From Diplolepis rosae (lineage: Eukaryota > Arthropoda > Insecta > Hymenoptera > Diplolepididae): DNA of 64,000 nt. The notes under the pieces were generated by a model. It made no database searches. It saw only the letters and a list, made by a program, of their open reading frames with translations, and was not told the DNA's origin. A program made the translations under genes and the position numbers. The stretch spans positions 2,542,001-2,606,000 of the forward strand of contig JAPYXD010000741.1 of the NCBI GenBank assembly GCA_030998225.1, written 5' to 3'. Of the stretch, positions 54,223 through 64,000 are shown piece after piece (positions within the stretch are counted from its first letter, which is position 1; each line of letters opens with the position of its first letter).

Positions 54223-55702
54223 TTTATGACCAGGTGATTATTGCTATGTTGCATAACTAGTTGAATGCAAGACTGTCACAGGGTAAAAAATACCTTTTTT
54301 TAAAGAAATAAACATTCTTCAACGTTAAAATTGCCAAATCCTACTTAAATATGTGGATATAAAATTTTAACCTTCTTTTGTAAAATTATACAATACAGCC
54401 AAATTTCTTTTGGTATGAAGTGCAATCTGTAAAATTTAATTTAATTTAACATTTTTTCTTTGGCATATTTTTCTTGGAATTTTATCCGCTGTGATACTTT
54501 TTTAGCAAGAAGAACTGAAAAATTGGTAGTTTTTTTGCAATGACTTAGAACATAAAGAGTGCGTAGAGTTATACAAAAGGTTTTTCTCAATCGTGCTTAT
54601 TCAGAATGTACACAAAAAAAACCATAAATTTACATATAATATTGCACATAAAGTTTTCTTTGGTTTGAGTCTAGGTCTAAAAATTACCTATGTAAATATT
54701 TCTTTGGTGTAAAGCAATGAGAATAGCACTGTGTAAAATACAGTTTTTGGGAGTAAATTGCCGATTTTTGGTTCAACAAGCAGATGTAAGAAAAAATCTT
54801 GTAAACAATTATAAATTGTGTAAAGAAATTGAGATGCAATTGTACATAGAATGTTTCAAAATTTTTTTTTTTTTTGCCTAGATTTTTTGAGTGAAATTTT
54901 ACATTGAAATTTTCTGATTAAAACTGGATGAATTGAGATTATGAATTGTACATTTTTTAGATAAATTCATTTCCAAGTGTATATGAAATGTGTCTAAATT
55001 TTTTGCCTAGTTTTTTGCAAGTGAGATTGTACATCGAAATTGTGGATTATATAGAAGAACTTTTGAAATGTATGGACACTATTGATACACATTAAATGAG
55101 AAAAAAAATTTTTTTTACTTAAATAGAGGTATGAAAAGACGTAGAGAGCCGCGAAAAAAATATTCTAGGGGTAATTTTATCGAAATCTAATAGTAATGTC
55201 TTAGTGTTTAATGTGTAGTACTTTCAAATGTGTAGGTATGGTATTTTTTATTATTAAATTTGTGCACAATTCTATCCAAATTTTTGAATCCTATCACAAA
55301 ATATATATAAAGTTAAAAAGGAGGACTAACCTTGATTAAAATTACGATTTTTTGTATGAATGTTATTATCCAGTTTTTTCTTTTTCCGTTTCTTGGGAAG
55401 ACACATAACTTAGACTGCACACACTTCTCCCCTGGGGGGTTGACTCGTAAACTGAGTTATGTTTTGGTTTTTAGGCATGCATATTGGGATGAAAGTGGAG
55501 GGTAAGATTTTTTTCCCTTTAGGGATTTTATTTGGAGAAAGAAAAGGATGTGCTGGAGATGGCTGGACTGTTAGGACAATGAGAAGACCATAAATTGTAA
55601 CCGGAAACATAACGGTTTCGTCGGCATATTTTTGGGTGTTTTCAGAAAGTTTGTGTATTTATGTATTTCAGGATTTTTTAATAATATGAATTTTGAATGG
55701 GG

Positions 55703-55957
55703 TTAAGCTTGGTTGATTAAGAGAAGGAGATAAAAAACTGATAGATTTTCTGTATCAGTCCTTTGATTGACAGAATGTGAGGCTATGTGGGTCATTTCTA
55801 GAATCATGTGTTTTTTGTAGTTATTTGACCTGTCTATTATTGTGACTTCATCAAAATTAAAATTGTGATCTTGGTGCCATGCGTGTTTCGTTAAGGCAGT
55901 CCATTTTTCTGGAGGGTTATAGACATCTTTTTTATGCTCATGGATTCTGGTTTTTAA
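55703..55957 (-). pseudogene. GIY-YIG endonuclease remnant of a Penelope-like element
   Basis: An 85-codon open frame on the minus strand reads LKTRIHEHKKDVYNP, ALTKHAWHQDHNFNFDEVTI, MILEMTHIA, TDTENLSVFY and stops at TAA. It is the C-terminal half of the PLE GIY-YIG domain and parallels RMLEHARS, ALAQHAYKFKHNFDF, LEMIHIQ in the intact-order PLE at 39827. The RT and the GIY-YIG motif itself are missing. It occupies the spacer between ~1.1-kb inverted arms, as expected if those are PLE terminal repeats. Confidence 0.75.
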
Positions 55958-57046
55958 GGGGCGTAGATTCCGATAAAATTACCCCTAGAATATTTTTTTC
56001 GCGGCTCTCTACGTCTTTTCATAAATTTATTTATTTAAAAAAAAATTTTTTTTCTCATCTAATGTGTATCAATAGTGTCCATACATTTCAAAAGTTCTTC
56101 TATATAATCCACAATTTCGATGTACAATCTCACTTGCAAAAAACTAGGCAAAAAATTTAGACACATTTCATATACACTTGGAAATGAATTTATCTAAAAA
56201 ATGTACAATTCATAATCTCAATTCATCCAGTTTTAATCAGAAAATTTCAATGTAAAATTTCACTCAAAAAATCTAGGCAAAAAAAAAAAAAATTTTGAAA
56301 CATTCTATGTACAATTGCATCTCAATTTCTTTACACAATTTATAATTGTTTACAAGATTTTTTCTTACATCTGCTTGTTGAACCAAAAATCGGCAATTTA
56401 CTCCCAAAAACTGTATTTTACACAGTGCTATTCTCATTACTTTACACCAAAGAAATATTTACATAGGTAATTTTTAGATCTAGACTCAAACCAAAGAAAA
56501 CTTTATGTGCAATATTATACGTAAATTTATGGCCTTTTTTGTGTACATTCTGAATAAGCACGATTGAGAAAAACCTTTTGTATAACTCTACGCACTCTTT
56601 ATGTTCTAAGTCATTGCAAAAAAACTATCAATTTTTCAGTTCTTCTTGCTAAAAAAGTATCACAGCGGACAAAATTCCAAGAAAAATATGCCATAGAAAA
56701 AATGTTAAATTAAATTAAATTTTACAGATTGCACTTCATACCAAAAGAAATTTGTCTGCATTGTATAATTTTACAAAAGAAGGTTAAAATTTTATATCCA
56801 CATATTTAAGTAGGATTTGGCAATTTTAACGTTGAAGAATGTTTATTTCTTTAAAAAAAGGTATTTTTTACCCTGTGACAGTCTTGCCTTCAACTAGTTA
56901 TGCAACATAGAAATAATCACTGATATATTTCAATACTCTGCTCCACATAAAGAAAGGCCAATATCATGTATAATATTTAAAGAATTTGAAAATATTGTAT
57001 ATGTGTGGTATATATATAATGTTGTATACATATAATATATGTATAT

Positions 57047-57585
57047 CTAACTATCATTATGGGGAACAAATTTCACACTTTCTTAGAGCCATCTGTACTT
57101 ACGGGGTACAAATGTACTTACGGGGTACGACCCGCTATGGTTCGGAGACGAACATAGACTTACGGGGTCCGTTCCTCGTAAGGTTCATATATATATATTA
57201 CATTGTGGGGAACAGAGCAATATAATATATATAAGTGTAATTACGGGGTCCGTGATCCAAAATTTATTTTGGAAGTAAAGGTTGGAATAGGACAAACTTC
57301 TGAATGATGTTTATTCGACATTAAATTTCACAACCAGTGATTTAGAACATTGTATATATATTTCAATTGAATGGTTTTCATTTATACGTGTTTTTCTTTC
57401 AATAAATAGTTAGTTTTTGTTGTGGGGGTTAAAGAATTTATGCATCGGAACCAGCATCTATGGTCACATAGTCCATTATAAACTATATGAACTTTTCAAT
57501 GGCAAACACTTTAAAATGCGACGAAGTTAACCACAAATAACCTTTTTAAGACATTTTAATGTGGCAAAGATGTCTTTAAAAAAGT
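57047..57585. other. Spacer with CTTACGGGGT repeats
   Basis: ACTTACGGGGTAC/TCC occurs four to five times between 57098 and 57252. Otherwise AT-rich; no gene. Confidence 0.5.
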
Positions 57586-58062
57586 AATTTCATACCTTAT
57601 ATTATTTGAAAATCTTCTTATGAACGTTTAAAAATAAGAAAATTTATTGAGGCCATGAATCAATCGGGGCACGTGACTAAATTACACATCAATTCGTTCA
57701 TGTATGATAACTTTTCAATTTTATAAAATGTCTTCATGAAAATTCAGAAAATACAGTAGAAGACAATAAAGAACGTCTGTCAGATTTGTTTGATACATTT
57801 TTACAGTTAACTGTAGTTATTGATGAAATTCCCAATTTTTTCCAAAATTTGTACTGAAAAGAAGTTAATAGACGTGCTTTATTGTCTTTTATTACGTTAC
57901 TGAAATTTTTGGAAGGATGTTTTGTAAATTGAAAAAGTTATCCTAGATGAACGAATTAACGTGTAATTTAGTGACGTGGCCCGATTGATCCGTGGCCTCA
58001 ATAAATTTTCTGATTTTCATACGTTCATAAGAAGATATTTAAATGTTATAAAGCATGAAATA
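57586..58062. repeat. Palindromic fold-back element
   Basis: Arms of about 200 bp (57586-57790; 57868-58062) around a short centre. The outer part is highly similar (GAGGCCATGAATCAATCGGG against the inverse CCGATTGATCCGTGGCCTC). No ORF. Target duplication not clear. Confidence 0.8.
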
Positions 58063-59609
58063 TAGTTACAGAATGTAGAAGTTTGATTTACTCCATTGGA
58101 AATAATCGTAATTATTTAACTCCAAAAAATAGTTTTTTTAGTTAAAAATTTGAAAAATTGTAACAAATGCCTTTATACAAACCGATATTGTTAGAGTTTT
58201 CGTATCACAAATAATTCTTCGAAGTTAGAAAAATAATTCAAAATTAGGGTGGATAATTTCATTATATTGTAGAATAATTTTAATGAGCAAATATTGCTGA
58301 ATAATTCCTTACTTTAGTTTCCAAAATGCTCAAGAGATGGCAGAGTACGTATGAAACCAGGTCTTTAGCTCTAAGAGAGTAATGGCCCCAAATGGCATTA
58401 TACATCGCCAGACACTTTTATACAGCCAGAAGATATGTAAGAAAGAAAAATCATAATCTGACAGAATATTTACACCATAAAATATAATCAACGTGAAACA
58501 CATGATTTTTCACTCACGTAGATTTCAATTAATTTAAAATATCAAATGGCTAACACATGACTGTGAAGCAACATAAATATATATATATATATATTTTTTT
58601 CATCGTACCTCAATCGAAAATTCGACTTTCAATGCCTGGGAAGCGGGTCGAAAATCAAGTTTTCTACATTGATTAGTTACTTTCTTGCCTCGGGTAAAAA
58701 AACTCGATTTCCGACCCACCTCACAGGTATCTTAAGTCGAATATCGATTATCGATATGATGAAAAGTTGTATGTATTACTCGGATCGAGGCAACGATTTC
58801 ACTTCTGTGACCCTCGTCACGCAATATTCTATTTTATTTTCGAGGGGGAAAAGTGAATCCTCAAAAATTCAGTCTACACCCTGGTGTGGGGTTAAAAAAA
58901 TGTACCTTGTATTTAGCGTTATAGGTTACAGTAAATAGGTATTACTGTGCCTTCTATTCGGAAGTATAATTCAAATTATTTATTTAATCATTTCATTTAG
59001 AAAATTATTCAAATTAAGTTTCATTACGAACAAATAAAAAAAGTTTGAAAAAAATTTTATTATAAGTATATTGTTTTTTGCTCATTTTAATGATCAGAAC
59101 ATTAATTTTCCGAAACTAGAATGCGGGCAAGATGTGCAAAATTTTTCTCAGGGAAAAAACTCCCATTTATTAAAATTCCATCATTTCTAAAAATTTATGT
59201 TTAACAATAAGGGAAAAATCACAGTTAAAAATGAAAGTTTTAAAGCGATTTTTTTTGCGCGGAAAATAATATTTAAAAATGATATCAACAATAATAATAT
59301 TAAAAATTTTTTAATGCATAATTAAATATTTTTTCCGAAAACTGTTGTAATAAAGAATTTTAAAAATTATGTAAGTAAATAATTCAAAAAATCTCTAATC
59401 GTTGATTACGGTGGTGTGTATTCATGAGCCCATAATTTATTTTGTTTCGCAAATTGCCATAAAAAGGTTAGAAAGAAAATGACAAACTGCTTCATATGGC
59501 ATAACTTTTAAAACCCTTGACCATTTGGACTAAGAGAAAAAAATGTTTTTTTCACACTTTCAGGATTCATTTGTTCACTCATATTGCACACAAAAAATTT
59601 TGTAAATTT
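58063..59609. other. AT-rich spacer, one imperfect hairpin
   Basis: At 58603-58765 the sequence folds back (AATCGAAAATTCGACTT against AAGTCGAATATCGATT; GGGTCGAAAATCAAGTT against AACTCGATTTCCGACCC). The ORF at 58669-58938 crosses this hairpin and shows no motif. No gene otherwise. Confidence 0.5.
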
Positions 59610-61717
59610 ATTTTTCTTTCAATTCTACTACATGCCTAGGAGCTAAAATCTTTTTTCCCGAGTTATGATTTTTTGAAGAAAAAAATTTTTTCTTCGTAAA
59701 AACGTGTACTGCACAATGAATATCAACTTTATGTGTTCAACGTGTATGATATAACGATGTATAGTTGTCCTTTACGATTATATTGTGAAACTCTAAGTAT
59801 CACAAGAAAAGGCATAGCCGGGTTTCAATGTGAAATTGGCATTAAAACCAACTCAAATTTCGCACAGACCATATGGAAGGGGTTGAGCAAGAGATTATTT
59901 TGCCAAATTTTCAGATCATCATCCGCCATTTTTAATGAGAAATGATGGATTTTATAATTTTCGTTTTTCGTTTTTTTAAGCTTAACTAATCATAGGAGAA
60001 TATTGAAAAAAATCAGGGTTATTTTTTCCAATAGAAGACACATATGTGGATTTTTGCAAATTTTTTTATGCACAATTCGACATGTATAAAATTCTGAAAA
60101 TTTTTGCACGCAATTTTATTCATGTTTGATTTGCGCGACCACTCTTTTGAATTATACTATTCATTAGTTACACAGAAAAAAAGTCTTAAATTTGCTACGT
60201 CTAACAGACAATTTTGGCTTAAATTTAGCCACCTTGTGTATAAGCGCATAAGTCTGTCCTTCTCTAATAGTCTAGTTTTTGTTACATCTTAAAGTTAGCC
60301 GATTTTTAGACTTGAATTAAAACTTTTTTTTTACAGTGTACCTATCGATAATCGTATTCTTGAATATCTTTCGAAAATACAGGTTTTGCCCATTGAAGAT
60401 TTGATTTGTTCAGAAAATTTCCGTTTTAAACAAAAGTGGTACACAAAAAGTAGAATTGGTTTTCCTACAAACTTACAGTTATAAACAAAGGCAGCGATGA
60501 TGACTAATTTGAAATTGAAAAAAAATTGTATGCTTGGCAAATGTTCAGCCATTTATGAAGTACAGAAGTGCTATGAAAATACAATTAATCGTCTATATTT
60601 GTAAAAACTCGATGGTAAAAAAATGTAGTTTGTAGAAAAACCAATTTTACATTTTGTATACCACTTTTATATAAAACGAACAGTTTTTGAACGGACTAAA
60701 ATAAAGGGCAAAACTTTATAAAGAAATGTAACGAAAATGTAAGTAATGCAATGCAAAATAACAGCTAAAAATTGTTTGCTATCCAGAAATACAAGTTAAT
60801 TACTTATTTAATTTACGAGATTTTCTTATCATTTGTGTTCATTAAAATTTCAAGAACTAAACTAAATGGAGGACGATTTGAGAGTATTTTCGATGTCTTG
60901 TGTAGAAAAATAAGTATATTATTTTTAACAAAGGGAAATGAATTTCACCTGTATATTCGGAAAATATTCAAGAATACGAAAAGATATTTTTCGCAACACT
61001 CTTTCGACTTGCAAATAATCACAGTCAACCATTTGTTCAGAATGGATGTAAAAATTTCGCTTTTTCGCAACAAAAAAAATTCACAAAATATTTTGTAAAA
61101 TTTTTGCAACTTTCGCCAAAATTTCAGCAGTAAACCCTGTTAGAGGTTGATTACCAACTAAATTTTTTTTTTCATTAGTCTACTATTATTATAAAATGTG
61201 CTTTAATAGTAAAATGTTGGAAGAATGCATATTTCGACGGTTTTTATATTTTCTTATACCTGTCCACACCTTGAAAAAATCTGCAAAAATTCTGTCTACT
61301 ATTGGAAAAAATAACCCTAATTTTTTTCAATATTTTCCTATGTTTAGTTAAGCTTAAAAAAATGAAAAACAAAAATTATAAAATCCATCATTACTCATTC
61401 AAAATGGCGGATAATGATCTAAAAATTTGGCAAAATCATCTCTTGCTCAACCCCTTCCATATGGTCGGAGCGAAATTTGAGTTGGTTTTAAGGCCGATTT
61501 CACATTGAAACCCGGCTATGCCCTTTCTGTGATATTTAGAGTTTCACAATATAATCGTAAAGGACACCTATACATCGTTATAACATACACGTTGAACATA
61601 TAAAGTTGATATTCATTATGCAGTCCACGTTTTTACGAAGAAAACAATTTTTTTCTTCAAAAAATCGTAACTCGAAAAAAAAAATTTTAGCTGCTTAGCA
61701 GTAGAATCGAAACTCAA
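59610..61717. mobile_element. Inverted-repeat element with ~450-bp arms
   Basis: Left arm 59610-60070 and right arm 61270-61717 are inverted copies at high identity (GGCATAGCCGGGTTTCAATG; AAGGGGTTGAGCAAGAGAT). The 1.2-kb spacer contains a smaller, poorer inverted pair (about 60360-60480 and 60600-60720). No transposase or RT is recognisable; the ORFs at 59733, 60772 and 61302 show no family motif. Possibly another PLE-type or fold-back element. Confidence 0.8.
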
Positions 61718-62928
61718 GGTGTCTTTTTAATGCGAAAAAAGTTTAAGAGAAAAAAAAACACATTTTTCGAGATATTGAATTTAAAAAAAAAATGCAATTT
61801 TTGTTTACTGTTAAATAAAAAATTAATAACAATCAACAAGCAATTTTTTATAACTGTATTCTGTAGTGCAAATTATTACAAACATTTCAAAATGAAAATT
61901 GTTAAAGTCGGTCAATTTTTTACAAAGTTATAGACGATTGAAAAAAAAGTTCTCGCGAATAATTGAAAAAAATCGATTTTGATCCCAAAAACGAAATTGC
62001 CGATAAATCTCTGAAATTTTTTTTTTCGGACCAAAGAAAAATACGTGTCTCATTATTTTGATCAAAGAGCAACACATTTGAGTTTCGTTGAAAAATAAAT
62101 TCGTGTCCCGAATGGATCGGTTGAATTGAGATTTTCCGATGCAAAAGTATGAAAATATTTAGTAATTTTCTCAAATTTTATTTTTATATTATGAAATAAT
62201 ATAGATAAATATAATGCGTTAACCTTCAGTCACCGCTTTCGGAAAATTCCGAAAAGAAATTCTGATAGTGTAGGGCTAAAAATCTAATAATTCAAAAATA
62301 TTTTCCATAGTATCTAAGGCTGTAACTTGAAGGATTAGGCGGATTTAATTATAGAATTAACAATCCAGCCGTTAAACCTTTCATTGCCCTGATGGTAAGG
62401 GTAGCTTGCTCAGGTAGTTAGTGACGAATTTACTGCGACCCAAATCATAGGTTCACTGTTGGTTTCTCTTGGAATTTTCCAAAGCAGCTAAACAAAGTTT
62501 CATGTAGCTGCTATTTCATAAAATTAAAATAAAATTTAGAAAATTCAGTTACTTTTTCATCAGTTTAAGAGAAAATCTCTTCGTTTCCAAGTGAAAATTA
62601 CTGAATATTTCGATTCTTGTATCTGAAAATTCTGAAACTTCCAATGGAAAAAATTTGACGTTTTGGCCAATTAAAGTTAAATATAATTATTACATATATA
62701 ACCAACATTCTGTTACAGTTTTCTGATAGTAGGAGACATTTCATGGAAATTTTGTTGAGTTTTGCAATTTTAGGAAAGCTTTTAGATTGGGCTGAACTTT
62801 TAGACGGACGAATGTTTTCGGTCGAACGAATTTTGAATTTTTTTTTTCCACTAGAAACAGTTAAAAAACATTAGAAAATAAAAGACTAATAGTTTTAAAG
62901 ACTCTGAGAACAATAAAAAAAATTATTT

Positions 62929-62996
62929 ACTTAGAAGGTAAATTTTCATATAAAACGAGAAAAGTATATGGTTATATGAAAATTTACCGTCTAAGT
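62929..62996. repeat. 24-bp-arm hairpin
   Basis: ACTTAGAAGGTAAATTTTCA and its near-perfect inverse (one mismatch over 24 bp) around a 20-base loop. miRNA-like or a tiny fold-back. Confidence 0.6.
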
Positions 62997-63633
62997 CTAT
63001 GTCCGTTTTTATACGTGTATGTGTGCAGTTTTTGCCCCGTTTGAGGGCCGTTCGAGCTAAATAATTTTAGGTTTAATTTTTTTCTGAATAGCTCTTAATG
63101 TGTGTGTTTCTGGGCAGTGCCTTTAATCTGTTACCCGATAACTTTACCCTCACTACGGGGCTTCTCCCCACACAGTGGACCAGTTGTCACCAGCTCCTGC
63201 CAGCGGGGGTTCTTTGTTCTCAATAGGCATTTAATTAAGGCCATGGGCCATGCAGTTCACCTAGCAAAAATTATGTGTTAATCCAACCATGTAAAATAAC
63301 TTTTTTTAGTAAAAATTCTGAAATTTTTTTCATTCTATTATATAATACTGAAGTCTTATCGACAATTACACACGGAAAAAAATTAATAGTTGAACAAACA
63401 ATATTTGCTCCTGATTTCACCGTTAATATCCTCAAAAACGAACAAAGGATATTGAGAATATAGTGAAAGCGGTGATGTTTTAGTATTATACCTGTTCTGA
63501 CTATTATTATCGACCGAGCACATCAATATAATTGGGACTAATTTAGTATACGAAATACCGCCCAACATGCACTTTCGCTATTCGAAAAGATCTTTTTCAG
63601 GCGGTTTTTTTAAATTCGCGCCAGCTCGAAAGA

Positions 63634-63656
63634 GGTCGTGCATGTCTTGCACGACC
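63634..63656. repeat. Perfect 9-bp GC-rich hairpin
   Basis: GGTCGTGCA and TGCACGACC around TGTCT. Followed by CATGTC/CATCCATC simple repeats. Function unknown. Confidence 0.4.
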
Positions 63657-64000
63657 ATGTCTGTTCATGTCCATCCATCCATCATGTCATGTCTGTTCGC
63701 TTTTTTCTAGGTCGGTAATAGTGAAACCTGTCCATATTGAATTTAAAATATGGTACAGGTTAGGTTTTCAAATGTCATTTTTAAAAAAATAGTAAAAATA
63801 TTAAAATTAAAAGTGTCATGATTTAAATATATTGTCGAAAGTGCGGCAGAATTTTAAACAACAGTGAGTGAATTTATTATTCAGACACACAAGTGTAAAT
63901 AGTTGAAAATTGGAATCAAGTGTGACAGCAAGAAGCTCACCTTTGTAGTGGGTGATAAAAAATATAAATTTTAAACAAATAAAGAGCTTTGTTGCTCTAA

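Larger units (their letters stand above)
48220..54234 (-). mobile_element. CACTA/CMC-like DNA transposon with two genes
   Basis: Imperfect terminal repeats: CCCGATCAAAAAAATGAATG at the left, CCTGGTCATAAAAATAAGTT (inverse) at the right. Sub-terminal GC-rich arrays lie at both ends, with GCCGATATCGGGCC at 48325, 48418 and 54170 among many GGCCGA/GCCGAA repeats. The right end adjoins TG or GTG, which also precedes the left end, so the duplication is 2-3 bp. Clustered sub-terminal motifs, two genes and a 2-3-bp duplication fit the CMC (CACTA, Mirage, Chapaev) group, although the ends do not read CACTA. Confidence 0.8.
48075..57046. mobile_element. Long inverted-repeat element with PLE remnant, split by a CACTA-like transposon
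   Basis: The right arm ~55965-57046 is the inverse of the left arm, which is in two pieces: ~48075-48219 and 54235-55190. Re-joining the pieces gives arms of about 1.1 kb (for example ACTTAAATATGTGGATATAA against its inverse near 56800). The spacer (55190-55965) holds a GIY-YIG remnant. Without the 6-kb insert the element is about 3 kb. Confidence 0.85.
61718..64000. other. AT-rich region, no gene recognised
   Basis: Short ORFs (61730, 61920, 63275, 63383) show no motif. A GC-richer patch at 63110-63260 has no ORF. Two small hairpins are listed separately. This could be true intergenic or intronic host DNA. Confidence 0.4.

Noticed and set aside
53840..54254. GC-rich short ORFs
   Set aside because: Translations of the CACTA-like sub-terminal repeat array and of the strand opposite the possible first exon.
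55410..55610. 66-codon minus-strand ORF with a hydrophobic start
   Set aside because: Lies just downstream of the GIY-YIG remnant in non-coding element sequence; no repeat or homologue in the window.

Overview
The window is AT-rich nuclear DNA of an animal, almost certainly an insect. It is built nearly entirely of transposable elements inserted into one another, and I found no convincing single-copy host gene. The element types (Ty3/Gypsy with errantivirus-type envelope, R1-clade LINE, Penelope-like elements, mariner/pogo, hAT and CACTA relatives, fold-back MITEs) are typical of large insect genomes. A hymenopteran is my guess from the feel of the Gypsy and LINE proteins; I could not test it.

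Layout. 1-4045: a 346-bp dimeric tandem repeat, a Gypsy pol fragment and a 5'-truncated R1-type LINE fused to it. 4046-14722: small DNA transposons (mariner 6435-7177, pogo-like 12355-13806), fold-backs, a dispersed repeat in two copies, a ~100-bp satellite and tRNA-like fragments. 14723-43143: one large LTR-retroelement insertion. Its LTRs are closely similar, its target duplication is CACC, and it splits a palindromic fold-back whose two halves can be matched across the insertion.

Inside that insertion: a second copy of the 346-bp repeat plus pol (16942-20706; RT active site YLDG instead of YLDD, no gag, no integrase). Next comes an unusual accessory block (22056-28364): a CARD-like ORF, a chuvirus-type glycoprotein with one frameshift, two double-stranded-RNA-binding-domain ORFs (one with a CCHC knuckle), an intact 593-aa baculovirus-F/errantivirus-type envelope protein, and a Cys-rich ORF. 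Then a second, decayed Gypsy copy (29008-36617) with gag, protease, RT/RNase H, an AT-hook acidic linker and integrase. It is followed by remains of the same CARD and dsRBD genes, which ties the accessory block to this retroelement family. The insertion also holds a hAT-type MITE, and a Penelope-like element sits in the 3' LTR.

43148-64000: a second LINE fragment, Penelope-related fold-backs with hammerhead-ribozyme-like cores, a ~9-kb inverted-repeat element with a GIY-YIG remnant that is split by a ~6-kb CACTA/CMC-like transposon carrying two genes, and several long palindromes. The last 2 kb have no recognisable gene.

The most interesting candidate system is the accessory block. It looks like a retrovirus-like Gypsy element that carries two unrelated envelope glycoproteins together with proteins expected to meet host apoptosis (CARD) and RNA interference (dsRBD). 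The family assignments are by eye; the functions are inference.
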